Source: Timema cristinae (lineage: Eukaryota; Arthropoda; Insecta; Phasmatodea; Timematidae). From it: DNA of 64,000 nucleotides. The position numbers were made by a program, and so were the translations under genes. Of the stretch, positions 21,983 to 32,702 are shown in pieces (the stretch's first letter is position 1; the number at the start of each line of letters is the position of its first letter). Under the pieces are notes generated by a model. It saw only the letters and a list, made by a program, of their open reading frames with translations. It was not told the origin of the DNA and did no database searches. The DNA lies in NCBI GenBank assembly GCA_039000515.1, contig JBCFYV010000012.1:41523025-41587024 (forward strand). The letters run 5' to 3'.

Positions 21983-24241
21983 TTAATGTATAATTCTTGT
22001 TTGCCACGGGACGGAACCATCTTCTACAAAGTAGTCTGCATATCTTTCCCGAAGATCTGCAGACCGTCGAGATGAATGGTTGCTTAAGCAACTTGGTAGT
22101 GGTTCCAACCCTTGAGGTGCTGGCTCATCTCTCCAATTACCAGGGATAACAATTCCTGCATCTAAATTTTCATTGTCTACTGTATATTCTAACTGCTTGT
22201 TCTGTAATTTTGTTTGTCTGAGCAAATTATGTAAAGCGCAACACGCCTTTACGATGCTGACCACTTTCTCATGATTGTAGGGCATCGGTTTCTCAAACAC
22301 TCGGAATCTAGCAGATAGTATTCCGAAAGTATTTTCGACTACTCTCCTAGCACGTGACGAACGATAGTTAATTTTTTTTTCAATGTTAGTTGAATTCCAG
22401 GGAAAGGCTTTAATAGGTATTATTTTAAGGGAAATGCATTGTCTCCAATTAGGACGTGACCTTCGGGTAGAATACCGCTCTCTAGTGCTTGATACAAACT
22501 ATAATTACTAAATACACCTCCATCGGAAGCCCGCCCATTAAATCCAATGTCTATATAAATGAAGCAATATTTATGATCTACAACTGCCATTAAGACAATG
22601 CTATTTGAGTCTTTGTAATTGTAGTATAAGCTTCTCGAGTCGGGAGGTTCTTTAATAATGACGTGTTTGCCGTCGATTGCTCCACAGCATCCAGGAAAGT
22701 GCCATTCGTTTCGAAAACCATTCTCAATTGCTTTCCAATCTGCAGTGGTAGGAACCTGAATAGAAGTATTACATAGATTCATACTTTAGAAATAACAATA
22801 TTTTTATAAAACGATTTAAACGGATTATATCCCGTATGTTATTTAATTCTACATCCCGACGTTTAAAGTCCTTTGAAGCTCTCGTGATCACGGGGTGGAC
22901 TGAGAAAACCACATTTATTTATTTTTAATTTAAATTGTTTTAAAGTGGGTAGTTTGCACGGATGTTATTTTGACAAAGAAAAAAATGCATTTTCTCAGTC
23001 TACCCCGTGAAAACAAGTACTGCAAAGGACTCGAAACATCGGGATGTAAAATTAAATAATATACGTGATATAATCAATTTAAATCGTTTTATTTAAATGA
23101 ATAATAATCGCGGAAATCAGAGAGTATATTATAACAATATTTTATTTAATTTCCAGCCTTGGGGGAAAATAGTTCACATACTGAGACTAGTACAGTTACT
23201 GAGGAACATAGCACCGCAGTGGATAATTTTCGTGAATACAAACCTAAATCACCTCCACTCAAACCTCTTCCTACAAAAAAGAAGAATACTTTATCAACTT
23301 TCTAGTATGGTCGCTCAGTTAAAGGAAATATCTGAAGCTGCTAACTATACAGAAGAAGAGAACAAGTTTGAGGATTTTGGTAAACACGTCGGTCTTCAAC
23401 TTAAATCGTTGCCATTGATATTGGCGCTAGAAGCCCAAGAACACATTCAATTGTACATAAATAGAATTCGATGGCAGCATCTCCAAACCTCATCTGTACC
23501 AGAGAGATTCACTATGACACCATTATCGTCGTACGTTTAGCAAGCCTCGTCATATAGTAGTAATGCTTCAACATATAATGAAAATAATTATTACGAAGAG
23601 CCGCCGATACAAGAATCCATTAATAACTCGGAATATATTACGGTCACTTTCGGTAATGTTACAAATGACAACATGTCTAATATAGAAACGCAAGGAAAAG
23701 TTACCGTTTTATCGAATAGCATAATAGTAACAGAAATGCATAATGCTAATGTTGATAATTAAACCTATATGTCAACTTATTTTCTTTCCTTAATAAATGA
23801 TTCTCAAATTATGTTTGTAATTTATTTAATCTTACCGTGATGACTTCCTTTAATGATTCATAGATCATGCCACAAACTTCTGTAATGAATTCTGAAATAG
23901 TTGATTTTCCAAGTCAAAATATATGTGTGAGGGCCTTAAAACTACATCCAGTATCAAGAGCGTAGAAAAACACCTGTAATTTTGTTTTTGCGGGAATTGC
24001 ACTTCTTAAATGGGTATCTTAACGTTGAATCCGCAACAGCATTTTCATCAACAGAAAATTAAAACAATTTTCGGTCATTCTCAAAGTCCCAAAGTATTCT
24101 TTAGGATCTTCCAATGCTATTTTCCTGAGACGAGAATTAGTAGCTCCTATTTCATCTCTTCTCTGAATCCATTTTCGTACCCATAGCTTTTTCTGTGTCA
24201 TAACACTGATTTTCTTTTTCCACTTCTAGTAAAATAGCCAT
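21983..24241 (-). pseudogene. PIF/Harbinger DDE transposase, two exons, three in-frame stops
   Basis: This enzyme would cut and paste the element using a DDE triad. Exon 1 runs from about 24241 (MAILLEVEKE, one early frameshift; then LWVRKWIQRRDEIGATN) to 23836 with an intact donor (ACG|GTAAG). Exon 2 starts at 22755 after an acceptor (TTCTATTCAG) and runs to the TAA at 21983. Splicing joins SLKEVIT to VPTTADWKAIENGF in frame. First Asp in GAIDGKH (about 22678), second Asp in RASDGGVF (about 22525), Glu in VVENTFG (about 22335) are all present. Three in-frame stops (about 24021, 23917 and 22421) inactivate it. The first two would be single C-to-T changes from the expected Gln and Arg codons. 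Apart from the early frameshift the reading frame is preserved, so the copy is relatively young. Confidence 0.85.
22804..23094. mobile_element. Palindromic MITE inside the Harbinger
   Basis: About 290 bases with long inverted arms: left (aaaacgatttaaacggatta at 22808, then acatcccgacgtttaaagtc at 22851) is complementary to the right arm (gactcgaaacatcgggatg ending at about 23047, then aaatcgttttattt at 23081-23094). An inner pair (ggggtggactgagaaaa / ttttctcagtctacccc) continues the stem. No coding capacity. It sits in the transposase intron. Confidence 0.7.
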
Positions 24242-24539
24242 TGCAATAATTTTTATCGGCGCATTTACTTATTTGCATATTCTCTTCATTTTGAAACACT
24301 GCTCACTCACTTGTAGCTCTTACTCGACTGTAGTGCGAATGTTTTTTGGTTAGTTCATAGATTTTAGTTAATAAACTACTCACTACTCGACTAAATTACT
24401 AAAGTAGTCTGAACCAGCCTTACTGGAATCCAGAGAGAACTCCTTCCCTCAGCTAGGCTCCGGTTTTTCTGGAGATCCCAACCACATTCTACCATGCCAG
24501 CCGATAATCCAGTTTGTCTTTGTCACACCCATTGACTTA

Positions 24540-27530
24540 GTCAAGCCATAACGTTATGTGTCATTCATATCTGTTGTAACGTCACTGTCTATTGTCATGT
24601 CACTGTCACTATCCATCCTGTACCCTTGTCTTAGGTTGACCAGTCTATTTTGCCCTCTATTTTTCCTTGCAGTTAAGTATTTATATTTATATATTTCATA
24701 TTTAGACACAATATCCACGATTGCATCCAGGAGATTCCATCGGTCCACGTCACGCAGTATGTGATACACCACGCTTGCAACGGTATACTCCAGCACGACG
24801 TGTTCCAGCTTCACCTCCCTACCACAATCGCAAATTTCTGCATCCGTCAGTCATTTAGCGAAGAAAGCGGCCATATATAGACTATGCCTAGTAATAAAAT
24901 GTACCAAACCTGGAGAGGGCTTCAGGTACTCCATTCCCAACCGTTCAGCAACGCTTTAAAATATCTTATACTTTCTTCTACCTGTTTTCTCTGCCCCCAC
25001 TCGTCTTGCAACTCCTCTTCAAGATATTTACTTACCTGAAGTCCCGTTGTTATCCCTTCTCTCGAGTGCTTAGCCACTTTCTCAATATCCCTCTTCCTTA
25101 TCCAATACAATGCCGCTCCCCTCCTCACCAAAAGTCCAAGGGCCAGATACCCAAGGCTGGACACAAAGTGCCTGTGGCAATAATCTTGTACGCTCCAGAT
25201 AGCCTCTAAAGTACACTTCTCTGAAGGCTTCTGATTTTCCTTCTGATTCTTACCTGTCTGATCCGACGAACCCACACGCCAGCTCCATATCTCACAATGG
25301 AGACCAACATAGCCTGGTGATACATAGACAGTTTAAATCTACCCTACCCTATATTGATTATCTTATTCATAGCTCCCAAAGCTTTTCCACATGCATTCTC
25401 CACGTGCATTATGAATTCGCGCCTCTCATTCTCTCATCCAGCATCACGCCCAGGTATCTGGTGTCCTTGCTTCGTCTTAACTTCTGTCCATCAATCTTAA
25501 CCCTCGGGTTTCTCTTCAGTACCCCCCAGAATAGCACGTAAGTTGTCTTTACAGGAGCTAAACTCAGTTGTACCTTTTTTCACCAAGAGTTCATCCCAGT
25601 GAGAATTTCGTCACTCTTGGCTTATAATTCTCATCTAGATGTTGTTTTAACTATTATGATTAGGCAAAAACCCCCCGCCCTTTCAAGGAGTGAGTCAATC
25701 TCCACTAAACTAGGTTCAAGTGCTACGTCCCAAAATATCGGCCCACAGACCGACCCCTGTAGACATCCTTTCGTAAGTTTTTTGCTTACTGTCATTCCTG
25801 GACATCTCAGGCACACGTATATTCCCCCATGGTTGTTCATAAGACTCCTATAGAGGTTCCCCGGACATCTGATTTCTCTTAGCCTCCCGAATAGCGCAGG
25901 CCACCACAAGTTGTCAAATGCTCCCGAAATGTCCACGAATATTCACATTACGTATTTATCTCTAGCCCTATATACAAGACTCTTGGCCTGACAGATAGCG
26001 TCCTCAGTAGAACGGCCCCTCCTGAAACCGTACTGTTGTTGATGCAGCCCCACAGCCTCTCTATGTTTTTGCAATCTATTGCACAAGATCTTTTCTTGCA
26101 ATTTTCCGCATACATTTAAGAGACAAATTGGTCTGTACGATTTCGAGAGTTGAGGATCATTATCCTATCCCTTACTCAGGATAACTACCTCACTTTGCAT
26201 CCATATATTTGGTACGCGGCTCTGAGCCACGCACTGATTCATCACTCTAACTAAGAAGGGTGCTCGTCTGGAAGTAGGGTGTCTATAGGCAGCCTTGCTG
26301 ATTCTTCCCAGTATGATGTAAATCCTCCCCCAGGCTTTCTTAGTGACGATATAATTGTTGAGTGCTTTACCTTTCCTGTAGCTATATGGAACGGTATTCC
26401 CCAAGCGTTATTTCTCAATTCCTCCTGCACATATCGCTCCTAGCTCTCTCTCTTCGCCGTCACCAGGGTAGATCCAAACTATTCTTTTTTCTATCTATAC
26501 CCATTGAGGAGCAGTCCACGACTATCAGGATCCATAAACCTATAATATTTCCTTCGTGCTACCCTCATATCCTCTTGGAATTTACCAAGTCGTTCGTTCC
26601 ATGGTCGATTGGCTATATTCAATGTATCCTTCACCATTGGGAAGGATGCACTAATAGCTCTCTGGACTGACCTGGTAAACTCCTTGGCGGTGATATTGAC
26701 ATGTTTTCCTTCAGCCACTCAGGCGGCAGCACCATCAGCCCACTTAGCCTGTCCCAGTTTTCCTTCTTTATGTTGTATCTTATCCTTTTCTCCATGTCTA
26801 TCTATTTTTGCCTTCTACCTTTTATTTCTATTTCAAAGGTGATCAAATTATGGCCACTGATCGTCACTCCATCCAGCACTTTCCAATTAGCAACCATTTC
26901 CCCAGCTTCTTGATTTTAAAATGTCACGTTTATTTTGGAACACGCACCATCTCTCCCTTGGTATGTTGGTAGATTCCCTGGCAGGTTCGCTACTATAAGT
27001 TTTCTCACCGCAATTATCTCCTCCAATTCTCTCCCCTCTTATGGGCATGATATCCTCCTTTTCTTCCATCAGCTCTCCTCCACACATCGCTGAACCACAG
27101 GGGTGACCTTGAATTCGTATCGTCTAAGTATATAATAGGAGTCCCTCCATATACGTCATCTACTGCCTCAATCATTCCTAAATATGGTTCTATATTTTCT
27201 CTATACTGGAAATACACATTGACAAGAATAACTGTGCTTATTCTGGATCTTACCTCAACATAAGTGACTCTCGTTTCATAATTGATCAACCCTTGCGATC
27301 GTTGTATGATTATTAAAGACCACTACAGCACTGATTGGTGACTTCCCAGATACCACTATTCTCGCATTCACCGGCACCTGTGAAATCTTAGCCCCTCGGG
27401 TACTATAGGGTTCCTGCAGAAAGACTATGTCTATCTTTAGGTACTCTGCCACCTTCCTGATCTCATCCTTTACCGTCGCACTCCACATAGCATTCAAATG
27501 CTCAACCTTTAATTTATCAACTATAGCCAT
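24540..27530 (-). pseudogene. LINE endonuclease/reverse transcriptase polyprotein pseudogene
   Basis: This protein would nick the target DNA with an apurinic-type endonuclease and copy the RNA by reverse transcription. Reading leftwards, the endonuclease starts near 27530 (LNAMWSATVKDE; FLQEPYS at about 27410) and continues through VNVYFQYRENIEPYL at about 27210-27165. The reverse transcriptase shows SYRPICLLNVCGKLQEKIL near 26130, QQYGFRRGRSTEDA near 26030, motif A VDISGAFDNLWW near 25940-25905, and motif B TKGCLQGSVCGP near 25780. Motif C (the YADD catalytic pair) expected near 25660 is destroyed by stops and substitutions. The C-terminal part lies at 25275-24540. Many stops and frameshifts interrupt it. 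Only the family assignment is safe. Confidence 0.85.
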
Positions 27531-27539
27531 TATGGGTTA

Positions 27540-27950
27540 TGCGTAAAAACATACCATTTGGGCCAATAGTGAAATAGGTGGCAAAGGAACAGGGAATACA
27601 CAATTTTACTAAGAAGGACATTTACGTTGATTGACTCAGTAAAATTATCAATAGTAAACTATCCCTAAGAAGAGTGAACAACAAATATATTAAGTCTGCG
27701 ATGCATGCTTTTATTAATTTCCTTTATTTTAATAATGGCCAACAGCTTCAAAACCTATAACACGACAACACTGAAAAACAAAAATTCAACAGCATATAAG
27801 ACAGCAGTTCTCCAAAATTTTGCTCTTGTGACACTTTTTACGTCAACATTAAAATGTCACACGACCTCTCCCTACCTACAACATAGTATGATATGAATAA
27901 ACCTCTTTTGTTTGTTTACTGTGCGTATTTCTTGCGTACATTTATGTATA
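27540..27950. other. No feature seen
   Basis: Intergenic sequence upstream (in LINE sense) of the LINE 5' border. Confidence 0.35.
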
Positions 27951-27952
27951 GA

Positions 27953-28017
27953 CAGTACGGTTGGCTAACTTCAAAATATACTTATTTTCGTCATTATTTT
28001 AGATACATAAATTTTAT
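27953..28017 (-). repeat. Dispersed repeat, inverted partner of 18724-18785
   Basis: Reverse complement of this stretch matches 18724-18785 over about 60 bases with few differences (agttagccaaccgtactg, ttttgaagttagccaac). Confidence 0.6.
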
Positions 28018-28139
28018 ACACATACATTTTGCGTACATTTATGCTATTTTAACACTTTGTAAGAAAATGAAGGAAACATAATTATGATTAGAAAAGTTTT
28101 ATTTAAATAAATTCAATATTTAACTAGTGTAGAGTTTGT

Positions 28140-28520
28140 TTTCTACCAGGGAGGGTTTCGTTGAATAGCCCCACGTTGTCGAAGCCAAATTGTAAGGTTT
28201 TGCTTTTTATCTAATGTAGAGACTTGGGTTGGTATCCCTACGATGTCGAATTCAAGTTGTAGGGGAGGTTTTCTCGGGAGTGTTTGTTATAGGTCATAGT
28301 CGATTCTATCATTAGAATCTGGCGTGATAATAATAGGAGTCTGTTTTTAATGCTACTTATATGTGAAGAATTGGTTATTTTGTAGAAACTTGTTTTTATT
28401 AATTTAAAAACAGTTGATCTTGAATAATTGTGTTTGTACACACGACGCGGCAGCTTAACATAGATAGCTCAACGCATCGCGGACTTTGAGATTATAGTTT
28501 GGCACGAACCGCTTCTCAAT
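28140..28520. repeat. Short internal repeats and a tRNA-like sequence
   Basis: Two related blocks (ccccacgttgtcgaagcc at about 28170 and ccctacgatgtcgaattc at about 28236) are followed by a tRNA-like stretch at about 28455-28510 (agatagctcaacgcatcgc with gtttggcacgaacc). Probably a degraded retroelement or SINE; class uncertain. Confidence 0.35.
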
Positions 28521-29150
28521 AAGATAGTGGCGTGAATGAACCATTCTAGAGGCTTCTTTATGTCGTTCTTTAAGTTGCACCATGTTTTATTTGTTCCAGA
28601 AGGGAGGGAGATAGAAAAAGAGTGTTTTCGAAGTGATTATATTTCATAAGTATTTGAGGTAGTGGTGTGGGGATATTAAGCAAAAGAAAATATGAGCTGA
28701 TGACAGAGTCGTTGCAAACAAAAATAAATAAATAAATTGTCACTCAGGTGTGTGAGAAGGTTTCTTAGCATATTTGGATGCATTTAGTTTTATGTTATAA
28801 GACTATTAATTAATTTGAAATATATTAAGGGTGGGAACTTTTGATTAAAATTATTATTAAATGAAAATATATTTCACCACACTAGATACAAAATAATAAT
28901 AGCTATTAGATATAAACCTTTATTTCACATTTAAAAAATTCATTCCAACATAATCTCTACTTTCAATTAATTACGTGTTTAATGTTTGCTGGTGTAACTA
29001 TTCTCAAGTAATGTTAATACTTAAGGTGGGTATTAAGGGGCCGCGAGAAAAGGTCAGTGATTTGGCAGTTTTTAAAATCAAAAGAATTTTTTTTACTCAA
29101 AATAAATCAAGTATTTCTTCAGTACAAACACAGAGTTTAATTTTCTTTAT
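28520..29150. other. No gene recognised
   Basis: AT-rich intergenic DNA. A 71-codon plus-strand frame at 28975-29190 has no motif and overlaps the SINE-B that follows. Confidence 0.35.
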
Positions 29151-29154
29151 CCCC

Positions 29155-29400
29155 AATTTGATGGCCGCATGTTCTAAGGCGCTTCTCTAGTAATAAACTA
29201 GACTGCTCATAACGTGGAGATCAAGGTTAAAATTTCTGTTGAGTGTATCAAGGTGGGTTTTTTCAAAATTGTTTTCCACTATCACTCCACGCAAATGCGT
29301 GTACACTTCCTATAAATATAAATTTCATCATCCCTAAAATCGTTAGCTTAATTAATACATAAATGTATAACCCGAACGGGTAGTAGTATACCCTGCTAAA
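29155..29400 (+). repeat. SINE-B copy
   Basis: Head tttgatggccgcatgttcta, body with tttccactatcactccacg, shared tail atgtataacccgaacgggta. Confidence 0.72.
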
Positions 29401-29999
29401 AAAATTGATTCCTTTAAATGGTTATCTTAACCTTTCTGGAATAGCTGTTAGATTGTCCTGGAATTTAATGGCAACTTATTATTTTAATTTAAAAAAAGTT
29501 TCTGATCTAATACTGTTATGCTCATGACAGATATTCAACAAATATTGATGTCACCATGTGAAGATAACTATACTCTATGTTTGTAGTGAAGCAATATTTT
29601 ATTTATTTAGCAAAAAAAAATTCTTGATATAAAAACTACATAAATACTGCCCCTTCCTCATGTTTCCTACCTTTCCACATTCATGTGATGGATGTGCAGT
29701 TTCTTAACGCACAATATGTTAAAATGAAGAGTACTATTAGAAAGAGCACCTCTTGTGAATACCATCCAGCCTCACACAATATTCACCCTTAAGAGCTGAT
29801 TACCCAGTTTCACTTAAGTACAGTACAAAGTTGCAAACGGTATGAGAACTTTTATAGCCTTTTCACTTAATGTTGGGGATTCTTATTGAACACCATCCAA
29901 AACTTTGGCATGGAACTCTTTTTATATTTTATTTTTAAAGTTGAATCAGTCTGTAGATTAATAAGATGTTTCTGAGCAATCATGTTTAATGATCTTGGT

Positions 30000-30814
30000 T
30001 GTGGCCAATTTTCAAATGAATTTTTTTTAATCTGAGTTGGTGTTTCAAATACTTCTAAAAGTGTTCTTGTAACTGGTTTAGATGGTCAGTTAAAAAACTT
30101 TTAAGCTCTGAGAAAATCCCTGGATGCTCGGTTTCATTAAGCTTGTTGACAAGTGAAGAAAACATTTCCGAAATATGGTTTTTCAAACCATTTGTCCAAA
30201 GTTGTAGTTTTCTTTAAAAAAAAAAGCCTAAACTTTGTTATTTAAATGAAGTATGATCGCTTTCTTTGTTTGAAGAGATTTGTTCAAAATATTTAATTTT
30301 TCAAACATATCTGCAAGATGGTCAAATTTCAAAGGGAACATCGTATTGCTATAAAGCTCTGCCATTGAATGATTTTGCTCATGTTTAAAGCAGAATACTC
30401 ATGTCTCAGTTCAAACATTCTATTCAATACCTTGCCTTTTCAGAGGAGAACTTAGATCTTTAGATGCCAGTGCCTGGCAATGTTCGAGTATCATGCAGTG
30501 TTCCCACTTGAATTCAGGATAAACTGTTTTAATCTTTGCTTGGAAGTCATACACTACAGACAGACATTGCGCGAGATCCATCTGTAGATATGCCAAAGCA
30601 TCTCTCTCACTACTTACTATTTTCTTTTAAATAGTATCGACCAAATTAAAAATTCCCTCCATAGTAGTATTTGTTTAAAAATAAGGTTCACAAAATGTGA
30701 GTTTTCCTGTATCTTTTCACCATCAATGAATCGCACATGTGGAATTGTATAAGCATCTACATTCACATAAGTTGCTTCATAATCGTGGAGTGCATAGTAT
30801 ATTTTTTCTTTCAT
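30000..30814 (-). pseudogene. hAT-family transposase remnant (ZBED/GTF2IRD2-like)
   Basis: Reading leftwards, short blocks in changing frames resemble the hAT transposases related to vertebrate ZBED5 and GTF2IRD2: VRFIDGEKIQENSHF near 30725, GISTDGSRAMS near 30600-30570 (the catalytic Asp block), then FKWEHCMI and LASKDLS near 30520-30450. After a jump that looks like an internal deletion come RMFELRHEYSAF, MAELYSN and FPLKFDHLADMFEKLNIL near 30430-30290. The N-terminal zinc finger and the C-terminal dimerisation region were not recognised. Frameshifts and stops are numerous. Assignment rests on several ordered motifs, not on a search. Confidence 0.68.
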
Positions 30815-31751
30815 ATTGTCTAAAATTAATAAAAATAAAATTCGGAAACTTTAGAATTTGCGTTATGTATACAACGACTGAGCTTGTAAGAACTTGTAAG
30901 AGGTGATAATAAATAATTATTTTTAAATTATATGGGCTCTAAAAAGGACACGAAGGCCTACGTGTTCAAGCATATACGATTATTTATAACCAAGGCATCA
31001 TCATTAAAATCGAGTCAACTTTACTGAATGTGGAGGTAATATATTTAAAAAGTAAAAGTAATTTCAATGAATCATTTAATTATTAAAGTATAGTTTATCA
31101 AATAAAATAGCTAGAAAATTAATTGATAACAAATATATAGAAAGTACCTGTATAACACAATGATACAACTTAGGTGAGCCAACCCATAGGTCCAGGGATC
31201 TATTCCTGTATTCAGAATATATTTCAACACATATTAGAGTAAATAGATTTGTCACAAAACTATTGAAAAGTAATTTTTATCCATATATTTAGTAATCTGT
31301 AGATAATTATAAAGGTAAAAAGATTATCATAAAAAACTTAGGAATAGAACATTTTAAATACAACTGACCTTTAAAATAATATAAACTCTTTTTGATTTAA
31401 ACATTCGTATACGCATTCTTACTAGGTATCAGATCATATTCAACGTCACAAAATGAAGGTTACATTTAAATGAAATTCATAAGGAATTTCCTTTTTATTG
31501 AAATGGGACACCACCCTAAGTTCAATCAAATGGAATTCGAACCGAATCACCTTTGCCGAGATAGTTTACTCGTGCTAAATAACCACTTTTTGTTTTAATA
31601 TAAGGCCTATTTCGTTTGATATTAAAGCTTTGGCAAAAGTAATGAATATTATTTTAGCGATATTCAATTTTTTACCGTATTCAATTTATTATACAAACTT
31701 GGGTAAATATTTCATTAGATATCGGTATACATACATCTAATTGCGCTAGAA

Positions 31752-32060
31752 CAGGGTTCAACAGCCTTTTCGGGCCATGATTGGTTTAAAAACTTGTTCA
31801 TAAAATATTATATTTATTACTTAAATTTAAACTTCACTCGAATATCTATGTCCCCATCTCTATGGTAAAAATAAATAGGTAAAATATATATTTTCATATT
31901 CTTAAATATTTACATTGCTTCTAACTTTTGGGTCACACTCAAGTATTATTTTAAATTTCAAAAGCTTGACTTTCGGTGAAGATGTTGATTTATTACACGT
32001 TCGAATTAAAATTGTTGAGAGATTGACTGGTAGATCACAATCGACCAGTTGCAGAACCTT
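31752..32060. mobile_element. 309-bp hAT-type MITE
   Basis: The left end starts cagggttcaacagc and the right end reads gttgcagaaccttg, giving a short imperfect inverted repeat (CARGGTTC). The flanking octamers are cgctagaa (31744-31751) and cgctagac (32061-32068), 7 of 8 identical, as expected of an old 8-base hAT duplication. No coding sequence. Confidence 0.6.
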
Positions 32061-32097
32061 GCGCTAGACTATATATATATGTAAATTCTTTCCAGGT

Positions 32098-32335
32098 CAA
32101 CATTTGTGGCCTTGGGGTAAAGGCTCGCCTAAGGACCCTACGTTCATGGGTTCAAAACCCAGCAACGGCTGACGTATTTTTCTTAAGCGATAAAAATCCT
32201 TGGCATAACTTCCTTCGGGGATGAAGTTGATAGTGCCATGTAAAAATAACCCTAGGATGTATGTGAAAATACATTTCCCGGCAAAATTGGTAGGCTCTTT
32301 CATAGAAATTTTCGTGTTATAATATATAATTAATC
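32098..32335 (+). repeat. tRNA-derived SINE-E
   Basis: The tRNA-like head has an A box (tggccttggggtaaaggc, about 32107) and a B box (gggttcaaaaccc, about 32149). The body differs from SINE-A to D. Confidence 0.55.
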
Positions 32336-32397
32336 GGTTTATAAAGTACACTTAAAAAACTTCAAATAAACAAGTAATAAATAAATACAGTAATACT

Positions 32398-32645
32398 TCT
32401 ATCCAAGATCCATTTCGATAGTACAAATGGACTTGTAAGATGTCACTCTTGCAATGAACTAGACTGCCTATGACGGGAAGATAGGCGCACAGAGGGTGGG
32501 TTTTCCTTATTGGTTTTCCACCCTCCCCACAGGCAATTATGGAAACAATTCCTCTTAGCTCAACTTTCGTCATCCCTAACGAATTAAAGTAAATAATACA
32601 TGTGCTTACACCCGAGTGGTTTTTGAGATGTGATATATATAATGA
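32398..32645 (+). repeat. SINE-B copy, degraded
   Basis: Retains gcaatgaactagactgccta, ggttttccaccctccccac and a decayed tail (cttacacccgagtgg), ending about 60 bases before the exon at 32703. Confidence 0.55.
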
Positions 32646-32702
32646 TGACATATAACTCGATGTATTTTAGACGTGTCTAACTGATTGCTGTTCTGTCCTC
32701 AG

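Larger units (their letters stand above)
20693..23763 (+). pseudogene. Harbinger MADF-BESS DNA-binding protein, two exons, disrupted
   Basis: Harbinger elements need a second, Myb/MADF-like protein that helps the transposase reach the DNA ends. Exon 1 begins at the ATG at 20693, just inside the left inverted repeat. It encodes the first part of a MADF domain (SRWNEETTLKFVAKYIE, then after a one-base frameshift DVKFPVYKNKQIKQSAYVVL), a stop, and a possible donor at about 20886 (CAG|GTTGGT). The last exon starts after a good acceptor at 23151-23156 (ttccag). It carries a lysine/proline linker, a one-base frameshift, then the BESS motif (FGKHVGLQLKSLPLILALEAQ, about 23370-23435), one in-frame stop at 23538, and an Asn-rich tail ending at TAA 23761-23763. 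The second half of MADF is not visible and may be lost. Both transposase exons interdigitate with these exons on the opposite strand. Confidence 0.78.
20455..24420. mobile_element. PIF/Harbinger DNA transposon with TIRs and TAC duplication
   Basis: The left end (aggccggtttggactacatt, then agtaatttagtcgagtag) and the reverse complement of the right end (aggctggttcagactacttt, then agtaatttagtcgagtag) match over about 54 bases with scattered mismatches. The 3-base sequence TAC flanks both ends (20452-20454, 24421-24423). PIF/Harbinger elements make 3-base duplications, usually TWA, so TAC is slightly off-consensus. The motif tagtcgagta is repeated inside both ends. The element carries two genes typical of the superfamily: a DDE transposase (minus) and a MADF-BESS DNA-binding protein (plus). 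It has itself received a SINE-A (21124-21361) and a palindromic MITE (about 22804-23094). Confidence 0.9.
19762..27530 (-). mobile_element. R1-like non-LTR retrotransposon (LINE), dead, split by a Harbinger element
   Basis: A minus-strand LINE whose 3' untranslated region lies at 19762-20454 (including ggggtgggcatcccc at about 20055) and whose coding part lies at about 24540-27530. The two parts are separated by the Harbinger at 20455-24420. Removing it, with one copy of the TAC duplication, joins the flanks directly. The 5' end seems to start near the beginning of the endonuclease region; no ORF1 was seen, so it is probably 5'-truncated or eroded. The resemblance to the R1 group is by recognition of endonuclease and reverse transcriptase blocks, not by a phylogeny. 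Confidence 0.8.

Noticed and set aside
21983..24241. Harbinger transposase as a host-domesticated gene
   Set aside because: Three in-frame stops, an early frameshift, and intact inverted repeats with TAC duplication show a dead transposon copy.
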